DNA from: Halobacteriales archaeon SW_10_68_16
GTDB taxonomy: Archaea > Halobacteriota > Halobacteria > Halobacteriales > Haloarculaceae
Length of the DNA: 5,249 nucleotides
Assembly: GCA_003023485.1 (NCBI GenBank)
Contig: PXSG01000099.1
Span: forward strand, 1-5,249
Direction: 5' to 3'
The first letter of the stretch is position 1, and each line of letters starts with the position of its first letter. The position numbers were made by a program, and so were the translations under genes. Below the pieces are notes generated by a model. The model did not search any database. It was not told the DNA's origin and saw only the letters and a list, made by a program, of their open reading frames with translations. Shown in pieces: positions 1 to 4,934 of the stretch.

Positions 1-325
1 AGACGGTGCCGTCCTCCTCGCGGGAGAAAGGCATCCCCCAGTGTTCGAGCTGGATGACCTCGTCGGGGGCGTCCTTGGCGAAGGTGTCGATGGCGGGGGC
101 GTCGCCGAGATAATCGGAGCCCTTCATCGTGTCGTAGGCGTGTAGCTCCCAGGAGTCCTCCTCGTGGAGCGCGGCGTTGATGCCGCCCTCGGCCGCGCCG
201 GTGTGTGAGCGCACCGGGTGGAGTTTCGTCACGAGGGCGACGTCCGCCCCGTGTTCGTGCGCTGCGATGGCCGCTCTGAGGCCGGCGCCGCCCGCGCCGA
301 CCACGATGACGTCGTGTTCGTGCAT
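1..325 (-). CDS. sdhA: Succinate dehydrogenase flavoprotein subunit, N-terminal part (cut by left window edge)
   Basis: SdhA oxidises succinate to fumarate on a covalently bound FAD and passes the electrons to the iron-sulfur clusters of SdhB, on the cytoplasmic face of the complex. Only the first 108 residues are present; the gene continues beyond the window. The protein opens with a Rossmann FAD-binding segment, [15 protein letters not shown] (about residues 5-19). It then has the flavin-attachment signature [16 protein letters not shown] (residues 33-48), in which His41 aligns with the histidine that carries the 8-alpha-histidyl FAD in bacterial SdhA. The MKGSDYLGD and HWGMPFSR segments that follow are also typical of the family. 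The ATG at 325 is chosen because the FAD motif begins only a few residues later, the usual arrangement. It is the last gene of the sdhC-sdhD-sdhB-sdhA cluster, 66 nt after sdhB. Fumarate reductase flavoproteins are close relatives, but the operon context favours Sdh. Confidence 0.96.
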   Translation of the reverse strand, partial: MHEHDVIVVGAGGAGLRAAIAAHEHGADVALVTKLHPVRSHTGAAEGGINAALHEEDSWELHAYDTMKGSDYLGDAPAIDTFAKDAPDEVIQLEHWGMPFSREEDGTV

Positions 326-391
326 GGTGGTGGATTCGGTGGGTTGTTGGATGGTGGTGAGTGGGCCGGAGTGGGTTTGGCTATCCTTTGA
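326..391 (-). promoter_or_regulatory. G-poor sdhB-sdhA intergenic leader
   Basis: This is the only real gap inside the sdh operon. Read in the mRNA sense, the part next to sdhA (326-380) has only three G residues in 55 nt and consists mostly of C, A and U, including several CCACC or CACC repeats up to the ATG. Such a segment should be largely unstructured. I see no Shine-Dalgarno match to the 16S rRNA tail and no convincing TATA element placed 25-31 nt before the sdhA ATG. It may be an unstructured ribosome-loading leader or an mRNA processing site; both are inferences. Confidence 0.4.
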
Positions 392-1276
392 CTACCAAAA
401 CTTGAGGTTGTTCTTCACCGACTCGCGTTTCAGCTCCTGGATGTGCTCGGTCAGGGGGATGTCCTTCGGGCACACCTCCGTACAGGAAAACTGGGTCTGA
501 CACCGCCAGACACCGTGTTCCTGTTCGACGATGCGGAGCCGTTCCTGCTTGCGGCTCTCGCCCTCGCGTTCGTCCATCGCAAAGCGGTAGGCCTCGTTGA
601 TGGCCGCCGGGCCGAGATACTGGTTGTCCCCGGCTGCGATGTTACAGGAGGACGTGCAGGCGCCACACCAGATACACCGCGTCGAGAGCTTCACCTTCTC
701 GCGGTTCTCGGGCGACTGGCGCTGTTCCTCGCGGTCGCCGTCGGGCAGTTCGTCGGCGTCGAAGAAGGGCTCGACGGCGTGCATCTGCTCGTAGAAGTGC
801 TCCATGTCGACCACGAGGTCCTTGACGACGTCTTGGTGGGGCAGCGGTTCGACCCGCACCGGCTCCTCCATGTCCGCCAGCTGGGTCTTGCAGCCCAGCC
901 GCTGGCTGCCGTTGACGAAGAAGGCGTCGGAGCCACAGACGGCCTGCTGGCAGGAGTGGCGGAAGGTCAGCGACGAGTCGTAGTGGTCCCGGGCGTAGAT
1001 GAGCGCGTCGAGGACGGTCATCCCCTTGTAGAAGGGGACGGCGAACGTGTCGAAGCGGGGTTCCGCCTTGTCCTCGATTTCGGGGTCGTACCGGAAGACC
1101 TTGATGCGGACCGTCTCGTCGGCATCGTCGAGTTCCGCCTCGACGCGCTGTGCCCGTTCCTCGGCGCGGGCCCGCTTCTCCGCGCGGCGCCGCTCGCCCG
1201 GCGAGGGCCCCTCGCGTTCGGATTCGGTTTCTTCCGCTTCGGTCTCGGCCTCTTTCTGCTCGAGTTGCGTGCTCAT
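392..1276 (-). CDS. sdhB: Succinate dehydrogenase iron-sulfur subunit
   Basis: This 294-residue protein carries electrons from the SdhA flavin through three iron-sulfur clusters to quinone at the membrane anchor. The N-terminal ferredoxin fold holds the [2Fe-2S] motif SCQQAVCGSD...GC, with Cys109, Cys114, Asp117 and Cys129; aspartate at the third position is also found in E. coli SdhB. The C-terminal domain has CIWCGACTSSC (Cys201, 204, 207, 211) and CQTQFSCTEVCP (Cys259, 265, 269). By alignment to known SdhB, Cys201/204/207/269 bind the [4Fe-4S] and Cys211/259/265 the [3Fe-4S] cluster. All expected ligands are present. Residues 1-50 form a highly charged Glu/Arg-rich extension, probably helical, absent from bacterial SdhB (about 240 residues). 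The ATG at 1276 overlaps the sdhD stop as ATGA, which supports this start; no other Met occurs until residue 86. The same frame stays open upstream to 2032, but that part lies over sdhD and sdhC and is not coding. Confidence 0.97.
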   Translation of the reverse strand: MSTQLEQKEAETEAEETESEREGPSPGERRRAEKRARAEERAQRVEAELDDADETVRIKVFRYDPEIEDKAEPRFDTFAVPFYKGMTVLDALIYARDHYDSSLTFRHSCQQAVCGSDAFFVNGSQRLGCKTQLADMEEPVRVEPLPHQDVVKDLVVDMEHFYEQMHAVEPFFDADELPDGDREEQRQSPENREKVKLSTRCIWCGACTSSCNIAAGDNQYLGPAAINEAYRFAMDEREGESRKQERLRIVEQEHGVWRCQTQFSCTEVCPKDIPLTEHIQELKRESVKNNLKFW

Positions 1277-1638
1277 AGGAGGTTGGTCATGGCGAGTGCG
1301 ACGCGCGTTCCCTGGACGATCAGTGCGATACCGGCGACCGCGAGGACGGCACCGACGGCCTTCTTCTGGGTGCCCTCCAGGCCCATGTTGAGGAAGGCGT
1401 TGTAGACGCCGTTGACGCCGTGGAAGGTGGCGGTCACGAGGAACAGCCACATCGTCGCGAAGTAGCCCAGCTGGCTCATCCGGGCCTGCGTGCCCATGAA
1501 GGTGATCTCGGCGGCGTGGTTGACGAAGTGCAACAGGACGAAGTGGAAGGCCAGCACGCCGATGAGGAAGACCGCGGTGAGGCGCTGGAACAGCCACATG
1601 CGACCGCCGCGGTCGAACGAGGAGTAGTGCTCGGCCAT
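1273..1638 (-). CDS. sdhD: Succinate dehydrogenase membrane anchor subunit D
   Basis: This 121-residue hydrophobic protein pairs with SdhC to fix the SdhAB head to the membrane and form the quinone/heme site. Three membrane helices are visible, at about residues 17-38, 58-82 and 93-117. Helix II contains FHGVNGVYN, whose His73 sits where a heme b axial ligand is found in SdhC/SdhD families. Helix I has three further histidines (32, 37, 41). The gene starts directly after the sdhC TAG and ends in the ATGA overlap with sdhB, so translation is probably coupled. Archaeal enzymes of this layout (two anchors, class A in the Hagerhall scheme) are generally described as having two heme b groups; the spare histidines here would allow that, but this is inference. 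Assigning the name D rather than C rests on gene order and the helix II motif. Confidence 0.9.
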   Translation of the reverse strand: MAEHYSSFDRGGRMWLFQRLTAVFLIGVLAFHFVLLHFVNHAAEITFMGTQARMSQLGYFATMWLFLVTATFHGVNGVYNAFLNMGLEGTQKKAVGAVLAVAGIALIVQGTRVALAMTNLL

Positions 1639-2028
1639 CTACAGGGCACCTCCCAGGAAGGTGGGGACGCTCGCGACCACGATGGCACCGGTCAACAGTA
1701 GCGACGCGTAGAAGCTCGCGTCCTGTCGTTCGAGCCCGACGCCCAGGTCGACGAACAAAAGGCGGATGCCGTTGAGGATGTGAAACACCGCGACCGCGAG
1801 CAGTCCAACCTCGAGAAAGCGCACCACGAGCAGCGCCTCCAGCCCCTGGAGCGTGCCCGTATAGAGGTCGGCCCCGCCCGTGGCGGTGCTCAGCACGGCG
1901 ATGTGGGTGAACAGGTAGCCCACGAGCACCCAGCCCGTGAACTTGTGGAAGACCCAGGCCCACATGCCGGCCGAGAAGTCCCGCCACCGGCCGAAGTCCT
2001 CGACGGTGCCTCTGTCGTATCCACTCAT
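1639..2028 (-). CDS. sdhC: Succinate dehydrogenase cytochrome b556 subunit
   Basis: This 129-residue membrane protein is the larger anchor of the succinate:quinone oxidoreductase. A short soluble N-terminus leads into three helices at about residues 24-46, 66-90 and 106-127. The family signatures are [16 protein letters not shown] (28-43) and [15 protein letters not shown] (82-96). His83 aligns with the axial heme ligand of E. coli SdhC (His84 in YHVVVGIRH). The second histidine of that E. coli motif is Leu here, and the arginine of the quinone-site HR pair is Lys29. It is the first gene of the operon; the TAG stop lies immediately before the sdhD ATG. An A/T-rich element 25-31 nt before the ATG suggests a leaderless mRNA, which agrees with this start codon. 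Confidence 0.93.
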   Translation of the reverse strand: MSGYDRGTVEDFGRWRDFSAGMWAWVFHKFTGWVLVGYLFTHIAVLSTATGGADLYTGTLQGLEALLVVRFLEVGLLAVAVFHILNGIRLLFVDLGVGLERQDASFYASLLLTGAIVVASVPTFLGGAL

Positions 2029-2052
2029 ACACCGGAGCCTGGGAGTGCGGGC

Positions 2053-2068
2053 AAATAGTAGTTACTAC
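2053..2068 (-). promoter_or_regulatory. Putative sdh operon promoter with a small inverted repeat
   Basis: Read on the minus strand, ACTATTT lies at 2059-2053, 25-31 nt before the sdhC ATG. That is where a haloarchaeal TATA element should sit if transcription begins at the start codon. An 11-bp odd palindrome, GTAGTTACTAC (2058-2068), overlaps its upstream edge, where TFB or a regulator would bind. The rest of the 117-nt gap to the MaoC-like gene shows nothing recognisable. The TATA match is weak (no TTTAWA), so position is the main support. Confidence 0.4.
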
Positions 2069-2145
2069 ACTGTGCCAGCGGATTACACGACGGACCGGCG
2101 TCGTTTTGCGCTCTGCTCTCGTCTACTCTCCCTCGCACCCCCTGC

Positions 2146-2583
2146 TCACCCCTCGCGCGGGTACAGCAACATCGCCTCCATGGTGAGGACCATTTCGTCG
2201 TCTTGGTTGTGGGTCGTGACGTCGATGTAGGCGACGCCCCGGCTCTCGTCCCACGTCTCCTTCGCGGTGTGTTCGGTCCGCACCGAGAGTGCGTCGCCGG
2301 GATAGACGGGGTTGGGAAAGCGGAGCGACTCGATGCCGGGCGAGCCCAGCCCGCCCGACTCGTTGAGGTAGTTGTCCACGAGCAGGCGCGTCGTCATCGC
2401 GCAGGTGTGCCAGCCGCTGGCGACCAGGCCGCCGAACATCGACTCCCTGGCCGCCTCGGGGTCGACGTGGAAGGGCTGGGGGTCGTACTGCTCGGCGAAG
2501 GCGACGATCTCCTCGCGGGTAACCTCGCAGGTGCCGTACTCGTGGACCTGCCCGATCTCGACGGCCTCGTAGGTCTCGTCCAT
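2146..2583 (-). CDS. MaoC-like (R)-specific enoyl-CoA hydratase / hotdog dehydratase
   Basis: This acidic 145-residue cytoplasmic protein has a single hotdog fold of the MaoC family, whose characterised members hydrate trans-2-enoyl-CoA to (R)-3-hydroxyacyl-CoA. The hydratase-2 motif is clear: AFAEQYDPQPFHVD followed by FGGLVASGWHT. Asp34 and His39 match the catalytic Asp-x4-His spacing of PhaJ-type enzymes. FPNPVYPGDALSVRTE (89-104) is the usual second conserved strand pair. A GTG at 2643 in the same frame would add 20 residues that do not resemble the family, so the ATG at 2583 is preferred. An A/T-richer hexamer (GTACTTG, 2614-2608) lies 25-31 nt before it, weakly consistent with a leaderless start. 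Substrate cannot be told: fatty acid, polyhydroxyalkanoate or another acyl-CoA pathway are all possible, and no neighbouring gene decides. It lies 117 nt upstream of sdhC on the same strand, with its own probable promoter. Confidence 0.85.
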   Translation of the reverse strand: MDETYEAVEIGQVHEYGTCEVTREEIVAFAEQYDPQPFHVDPEAARESMFGGLVASGWHTCAMTTRLLVDNYLNESGGLGSPGIESLRFPNPVYPGDALSVRTEHTAKETWDESRGVAYIDVTTHNQDDEMVLTMEAMLLYPREG

Positions 2584-2686
2584 GCGCCCCGCGAGTGGGG
2601 CCGGGCGCAAGTACGCGTCGGTCGGTTCGTCCGGCGGCAGCACGTCCCGAGCCGTTGACCCTTACGGCAGGCCCGCTCGCCGGGTT

Positions 2687-3415
2687 TCACATGTAGGCGG
2701 CGTCCCACCGTGTCGGCTTGCGGGCGTTGCCACACTCGTCACACTGGATGCGTCCCATCGCGTCCATGGCGTTGGCGAAGGACTCGCACTTGGCACACCA
2801 GTACCCGTAGATCTCCTCGGCGCTCCGGTCGGTGTAGACGACGTGGAACTCGCCGACTGAACCGATCTCCTCGTTCTCGTGGTCGACGTAGACGGTCGTG
2901 CCGTCCTCGAGTTCGAGTTCCTCCATGCGCTCGGCCTCGACCTCTGCGTAGACGTTCTCGAGGTACGGCGTGCCGTCGATCTCGACCTCGGCTTCCCCGA
3001 CCTTCACGAGGCCCTGGCGCTCGTAGAAGGCGTTGCCGCCGGCGTTGTCCGCGAGGACGCGCCCCCGGAGGTTACTCGCCCCGATGGTCCGGAGGTGGTT
3101 GCGGGTCGCCTCGAAGAGTTTCTCGCCGTAGTCCTCGCCGCGGTAGTCGGGGTCGACGTGCAGCCAGAGGATTTCGGCGGTGGCCTCGCCCGTGCGGACG
3201 CTGTCCGAGAAGGCGACGACCTGGTCGTCGACGTCCACCACGAGCAGGAGTTTGTCGTCGTCGTTGAGCATGTCCTTGAGGCGGTTCTCGTCGTACCACT
3301 CCTCGATGGCGACGACGATGGCCGTCGGGTCCAGCGAGTAAGATGCCTGCATCGACCGGCGCGCGACGTCCCTGATGGCGGGCCTGTCTCCCGGCCGCGC
3401 TTCTCGGATCTCCAT
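2687..3415 (-). CDS. GNAT family N-acetyltransferase with C-terminal four-cysteine haloarchaeal domain
   Basis: This 242-residue cytoplasmic protein has two parts. Residues 1-160 are a GNAT acetyltransferase: MEIREARPGDRPAIRDVARR at the start, the strand ILWLHVDPDYRGEDYGEKLF (82-101) holding the acetyl-CoA loop, and the closing NAFYERQGLVKVG (128-140). The loop reads R92-G-E-D-Y-G97, so the middle glycine of the usual R/Q-x-x-G-x-G pattern is Asp95. Residues 165-242 form a separate domain with Cys207-x2-Cys210 and Cys225-x2-Cys228, a likely zinc site, and the conserved-looking stretches NAMDAMGRIQCDECGN and KPTRWDAA. I believe this matches the haloarchaeal DUF5816 domain, from memory. The acceptor substrate is unknown. 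The ATG at 3415 is chosen because the GNAT fold starts there and a TTTATG element lies 25-30 nt upstream. The frame is open further up (ATG at 3538), but those 41 codons have mixed third positions unlike the gene. Confidence 0.85.
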   Translation of the reverse strand: MEIREARPGDRPAIRDVARRSMQASYSLDPTAIVVAIEEWYDENRLKDMLNDDDKLLLVVDVDDQVVAFSDSVRTGEATAEILWLHVDPDYRGEDYGEKLFEATRNHLRTIGASNLRGRVLADNAGGNAFYERQGLVKVGEAEVEIDGTPYLENVYAEVEAERMEELELEDGTTVYVDHENEEIGSVGEFHVVYTDRSAEEIYGYWCAKCESFANAMDAMGRIQCDECGNARKPTRWDAAYM

Positions 3416-3439
3416 ACCCGGACGTTGGCCGCCTGGCAG

Positions 3440-3445
3440 CATAAA
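3440..3445 (-). promoter_or_regulatory. Putative TATA element for the acetyltransferase gene
   Basis: On the minus strand this reads TTTATG within GTACGTTTATGCTGCC, the best TATA-like match near the gene. It lies 25-30 nt before the ATG at 3415, so transcription would begin at or next to the start codon and give a leaderless mRNA. The surrounding bases are GC-rich, so the element stands out. Confidence 0.5.
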
Positions 3446-3567
3446 CGTACGCAGTCCGTCGCCATGGCACCCCTCGATACGCCAGTCCATACGTCGACGT
3501 ACCTCGTCAAACGTTTCGAAAGCGTCAACCTTTGCCATCCAAATACAAACAATCATTCGGAAAAAGT

Positions 3568-3573
3568 CTTAAG
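3568..3573 (-). promoter_or_regulatory. Second candidate TATA element in the A/T-rich patch
   Basis: CTTAAG, self-complementary and therefore present on both strands, lies in GGATATACTTAAGAC on the minus strand. On that strand it would place a transcript start near 3543, about 5 nt before an in-frame ATG at 3538 that would lengthen the acetyltransferase by 41 residues. It could equally serve the plus strand. The surrounding 3541-3600 is only 33% GC, so chance A/T hexamers are expected here and confidence is low. Confidence 0.25.
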
Positions 3574-3692
3574 TATATCCGAGTACACAACGAAAACGTC
3601 GAGAAACAGTCGGAAATGAAATCAGCGACGACAATACTCGCATCGGAAGGGGTACAGCCTCGTGAGCCAGTCCGTCGTGTGTGGTCTCGCCG

Positions 3693-3720
3693 GCCGGCCT
3701 CCCGGACCCCACAGGCCGGC
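3693..3720. repeat. Inverted repeat, 8-bp perfect stem with 12-nt loop
   Basis: GCCGGCCT at 3693-3700 is the exact reverse complement of AGGCCGGC at 3713-3720, with a 12-nt C-rich loop between. The all-G/C stem apart from the closing pair would be stable in RNA. No T-run follows on either strand, so it does not look like a classic terminator. It may be an operator, an RNA hairpin or a chance match in GC-rich DNA. Confidence 0.5.
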
Positions 3721-3750
3721 AGGCATTCTCCGTCCTCTCGTGTCGTAACG

Positions 3751-3756
3751 CTAAAG
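3751..3756 (+). promoter_or_regulatory. Candidate TATA element for the HD gene transcript
   Basis: CTAAAG lies 27-32 nt before an ATG at 3783 and 69 nt before the HD gene start. If used, transcription would begin around 3780-3783, leaving a leader of about 37-40 nt that carries the Shine-Dalgarno sequence. A second A/T-rich spot (GTTTTTCG, 3769-3776) is an alternative. Both matches are weak. Confidence 0.3.
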
Positions 3757-3782
3757 ACCCGAACTCACGTTTTTCGAGTAAG

Positions 3783-3830
3783 ATGACCAACGTCCGCCCC
3801 ACGTGGAGGAGGTGGTGCTGTGGGTGTTGA
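3783..3830 (+). CDS. Possible 15-codon leader ORF overlapping the HD gene start
   Basis: ATG at 3783 opens a frame for MTNVRPTWRRWCCGC, ending in TGA at 3828-3830, 11 nt inside the HD gene. Two Trp and three Cys codons in the last eight positions are unusual. The A/T-rich CTAAAG about 30 nt upstream would make this ATG a leaderless start. Its translation would pass over the HD gene's Shine-Dalgarno site and end just past its GTG, the layout of a translational-coupling leader. There is no homology support, and an ORF this short arises easily by chance. Confidence 0.2.
   Translation: MTNVRPTWRRWCCGC
3807..3814 (+). promoter_or_regulatory. Shine-Dalgarno site of the HD gene
   Basis: AGGAGGTG matches the anti-Shine-Dalgarno tail of haloarchaeal 16S rRNA over eight bases and ends 5 nt before the GTG at 3820. 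It decides this non-ATG start. It is the only strong Shine-Dalgarno match I noticed before a gene in the window; most other starts look leaderless or coupled. Confidence 0.75.
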
Positions 3831-4320
3831 GATACAGGAGTCGCCAGTCTCCCCCGAGGAGTTCGCGGCGATGGAGGAGTTCGTCCACGACTACCTCGCC
3901 GCAAGCGTCGAGAACGACGACGAGGGGGGCCGGATGCGGTGGTACCCCTGGCACTCCGCAGCCTACCGGTTCAACCACATCCGCAACGTCGTCGACCTCG
4001 CCGGGGAGATCGCCCGCGCCGAGGGTGCCAACGTCGACGTGACGCGGGTGGCGGCCCTCTTTCACGACATCGCCAAACTCGAGGTCGACCAGGACGTCCA
4101 CGCCGAGGAGGGTGCCCGCATCGCCCGCGAGTACCTGTACGAGGCCCGCACGCACATGGACGCCGCCGAGATGGTCGGCCGCGTCGTCGAGCGCGGCCAG
4201 GACGCCCGCGACCGCGTCGAGAGCCGGGCCGCGCTGGACATCGCCCACCGTCGCATCAAGCGGGTGCGCTGGCTGCAGGAGTGGCTGGAGGAGGAAGTCG
4301 CCGGCATCGACCTAGAGTAG
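3820..4320 (+). CDS. HD-domain protein, putative metal-dependent phosphohydrolase
   Basis: This acidic 166-residue cytoplasmic protein belongs to the HD superfamily, helical metal-dependent phosphohydrolases acting on nucleotides or other phosphoesters. The first histidine is in YRFNHIRNVVDLA (His53). The doublet is in VAALFHDIAKLE (His82-Asp83), close to the HDIGK form, and His94 follows in VDQDVHAEEGARIAREYL. The WYPWHSAAYRFNH segment before the first histidine resembles the N-terminus of small archaeal HD hydrolases. I do not see the usual distal (I/V)xDADRLDA-type aspartate motif; Asp140 (RAALDIAH) is the nearest candidate for the last metal ligand. The C-terminus is a charged helix, RRIKRVRWLQEWLEEEV. 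The GTG start at 3820 is set by the Shine-Dalgarno site just upstream. It is the only sizeable rightward gene here and overlaps the convergent exporter gene by 9 bp. The substrate is unknown. Confidence 0.82.
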   Translation: MGVEIQESPVSPEEFAAMEEFVHDYLAASVENDDEGGRMRWYPWHSAAYRFNHIRNVVDLAGEIARAEGANVDVTRVAALFHDIAKLEVDQDVHAEEGARIAREYLYEARTHMDAAEMVGRVVERGQDARDRVESRAALDIAHRRIKRVRWLQEWLEEEVAGIDLE

Positions 4321-4917
4321 CGTCGTCGCGGCGTCGTAGAGGAAGGCGACGCCAAAACCCCCCAGCACCAACGCGCTGACGACGGCGACGACAGGTGTGA
4401 GTTCGTCAACGCGCCGGCCCGCGGCCACGAGCGCCGCCGGGAAGCCGACGATCCAGACGACGATGCCACCGAACAGCCCGACGATCAGCGCCGCGCTCCC
4501 CGTCTGGACGATCAGCGTCCCGGCCAGCGCGTCCCCGAGGTAGGGCGTCTCGGCCAGCAGGTCGTGGCTCCCCTCCCTGAGGAGTCCGACGCCGACAGTC
4601 AGCCAGAAGAGGATCTGGTAGGGGTTGGTCAACGCCAGCACGAACGCCTTCCGGAAGCCCTTGCTCTCCCCCTCGGCCTCCCCCTCGGGTGCCAGGGTCG
4701 CCCGCACGTCGCGTGCGACCCCGTACGCGAAGTACAGCATCAGGAGGAAGAAACAGAAATCGGCGGACATCGCGCCGAGGCCGGCCGTGAACCCCGCGAG
4801 CCACCCGCGGAGGACGCTCTCCTCGGCGATGATGGCGTTCATCGGCCCCGGCGGGGCCGCGAGTGCGAGTCCGAAGACGACGCCGGCAGCGAGCGTCGTC
4901 ACCAGCTGGAGGACCAT
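4312..4917 (-). CDS. LysE/RhtB family exporter
   Basis: This 201-residue integral membrane protein belongs to the LysE/RhtB translocator superfamily, whose studied members export amino acids (lysine, arginine, homoserine, threonine). Near the N-terminus it has the family hallmark FGLALAAPPGPMNAII (15-30), followed by RGWLAGFTAGLGAMSADFCF (37-56) with a membrane-embedded Asp53. TNPYQILFW (97-105) corresponds to the conserved NP motif opening the third or fourth helix. About six helices are visible (roughly 5-25, 40-68, 90-113, 128-150, 152-168, 174-194). A short charged loop (EGEAEGESKGFRK, 78-90) is consistent with a cytoplasmic segment. An ATG at 5001 in the same frame would add 28 residues unlike the family, and a TATA-like element lies 26-31 nt before the ATG at 4917, so 4917 is preferred. 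Cargo cannot be deduced. Its TAG overlaps the end of the HD gene. Confidence 0.87.
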   Translation of the reverse strand: MVLQLVTTLAAGVVFGLALAAPPGPMNAIIAEESVLRGWLAGFTAGLGAMSADFCFFLLMLYFAYGVARDVRATLAPEGEAEGESKGFRKAFVLALTNPYQILFWLTVGVGLLREGSHDLLAETPYLGDALAGTLIVQTGSAALIVGLFGGIVVWIVGFPAALVAAGRRVDELTPVVAVVSALVLGGFGVAFLYDAATTLL

Positions 4918-4934
4918 CGCCAGGCGGTTACCGG

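Larger units (their letters stand above)
3416..3819. other. Divergent intergenic region between the acetyltransferase and HD genes
   Basis: These 404 nt separate two genes pointing away from each other. Next to the acetyltransferase, 3416-3538 is an in-frame open stretch with a TATA-like element inside it. 3541-3600 is 33% GC and 3601-3660 about 50%, well below the surrounding genes. 3693-3720 is an inverted repeat. The last 70 nt hold a possible promoter, a 15-codon ORF and a strong Shine-Dalgarno sequence for the HD gene. An 84-codon plus-strand frame (3532-3786) encodes a basic, low-complexity peptide unlike the acidic proteins around it and is not called a gene. No tRNA or known RNA is recognised. 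Confidence 0.6.

Noticed and set aside
443..1405. A 320-codon plus-strand open frame opposite sdhB.
   Set aside because: It mirrors the sdhB codon frame in GC-rich DNA and its Leu/Val-rich translation shows no domain; sdhB has unmistakable cysteine motifs.
1277..2032. A minus-strand reading of 546 codons extending sdhB upstream to 2032 as one large protein.
   Set aside because: The added part is a low-complexity Arg/His/Gly-rich translation lying over sdhD and sdhC, which are clear genes in other frames; the ATGA overlap sets the sdhB start at 1276.
2584..2643. GTG start at 2643 for the MaoC-like protein.
   Set aside because: The added 20 residues do not fit the family N-terminus and no Shine-Dalgarno or TATA signal favours this GTG over the ATG at 2583.
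2879..3619. A 246-codon plus-strand open frame opposite the acetyltransferase.
   Set aside because: The Val/Asp/Glu-rich translation is the usual antisense shadow of an acidic haloarchaeal gene, with no recognisable motif.
3693..3720. The hairpin as an intrinsic terminator.
   Set aside because: No U-run follows on either strand, no gene ends beside it, and archaeal termination relies mainly on T-rich tracts.
3532..3786. An 84-codon plus-strand frame in the divergent region as a small basic protein.
   Set aside because: The product is basic and Ser/Arg-rich, unlike haloarchaeal proteins, it has no Shine-Dalgarno site that I can see, and it crosses the hairpin; kept only as a remark.
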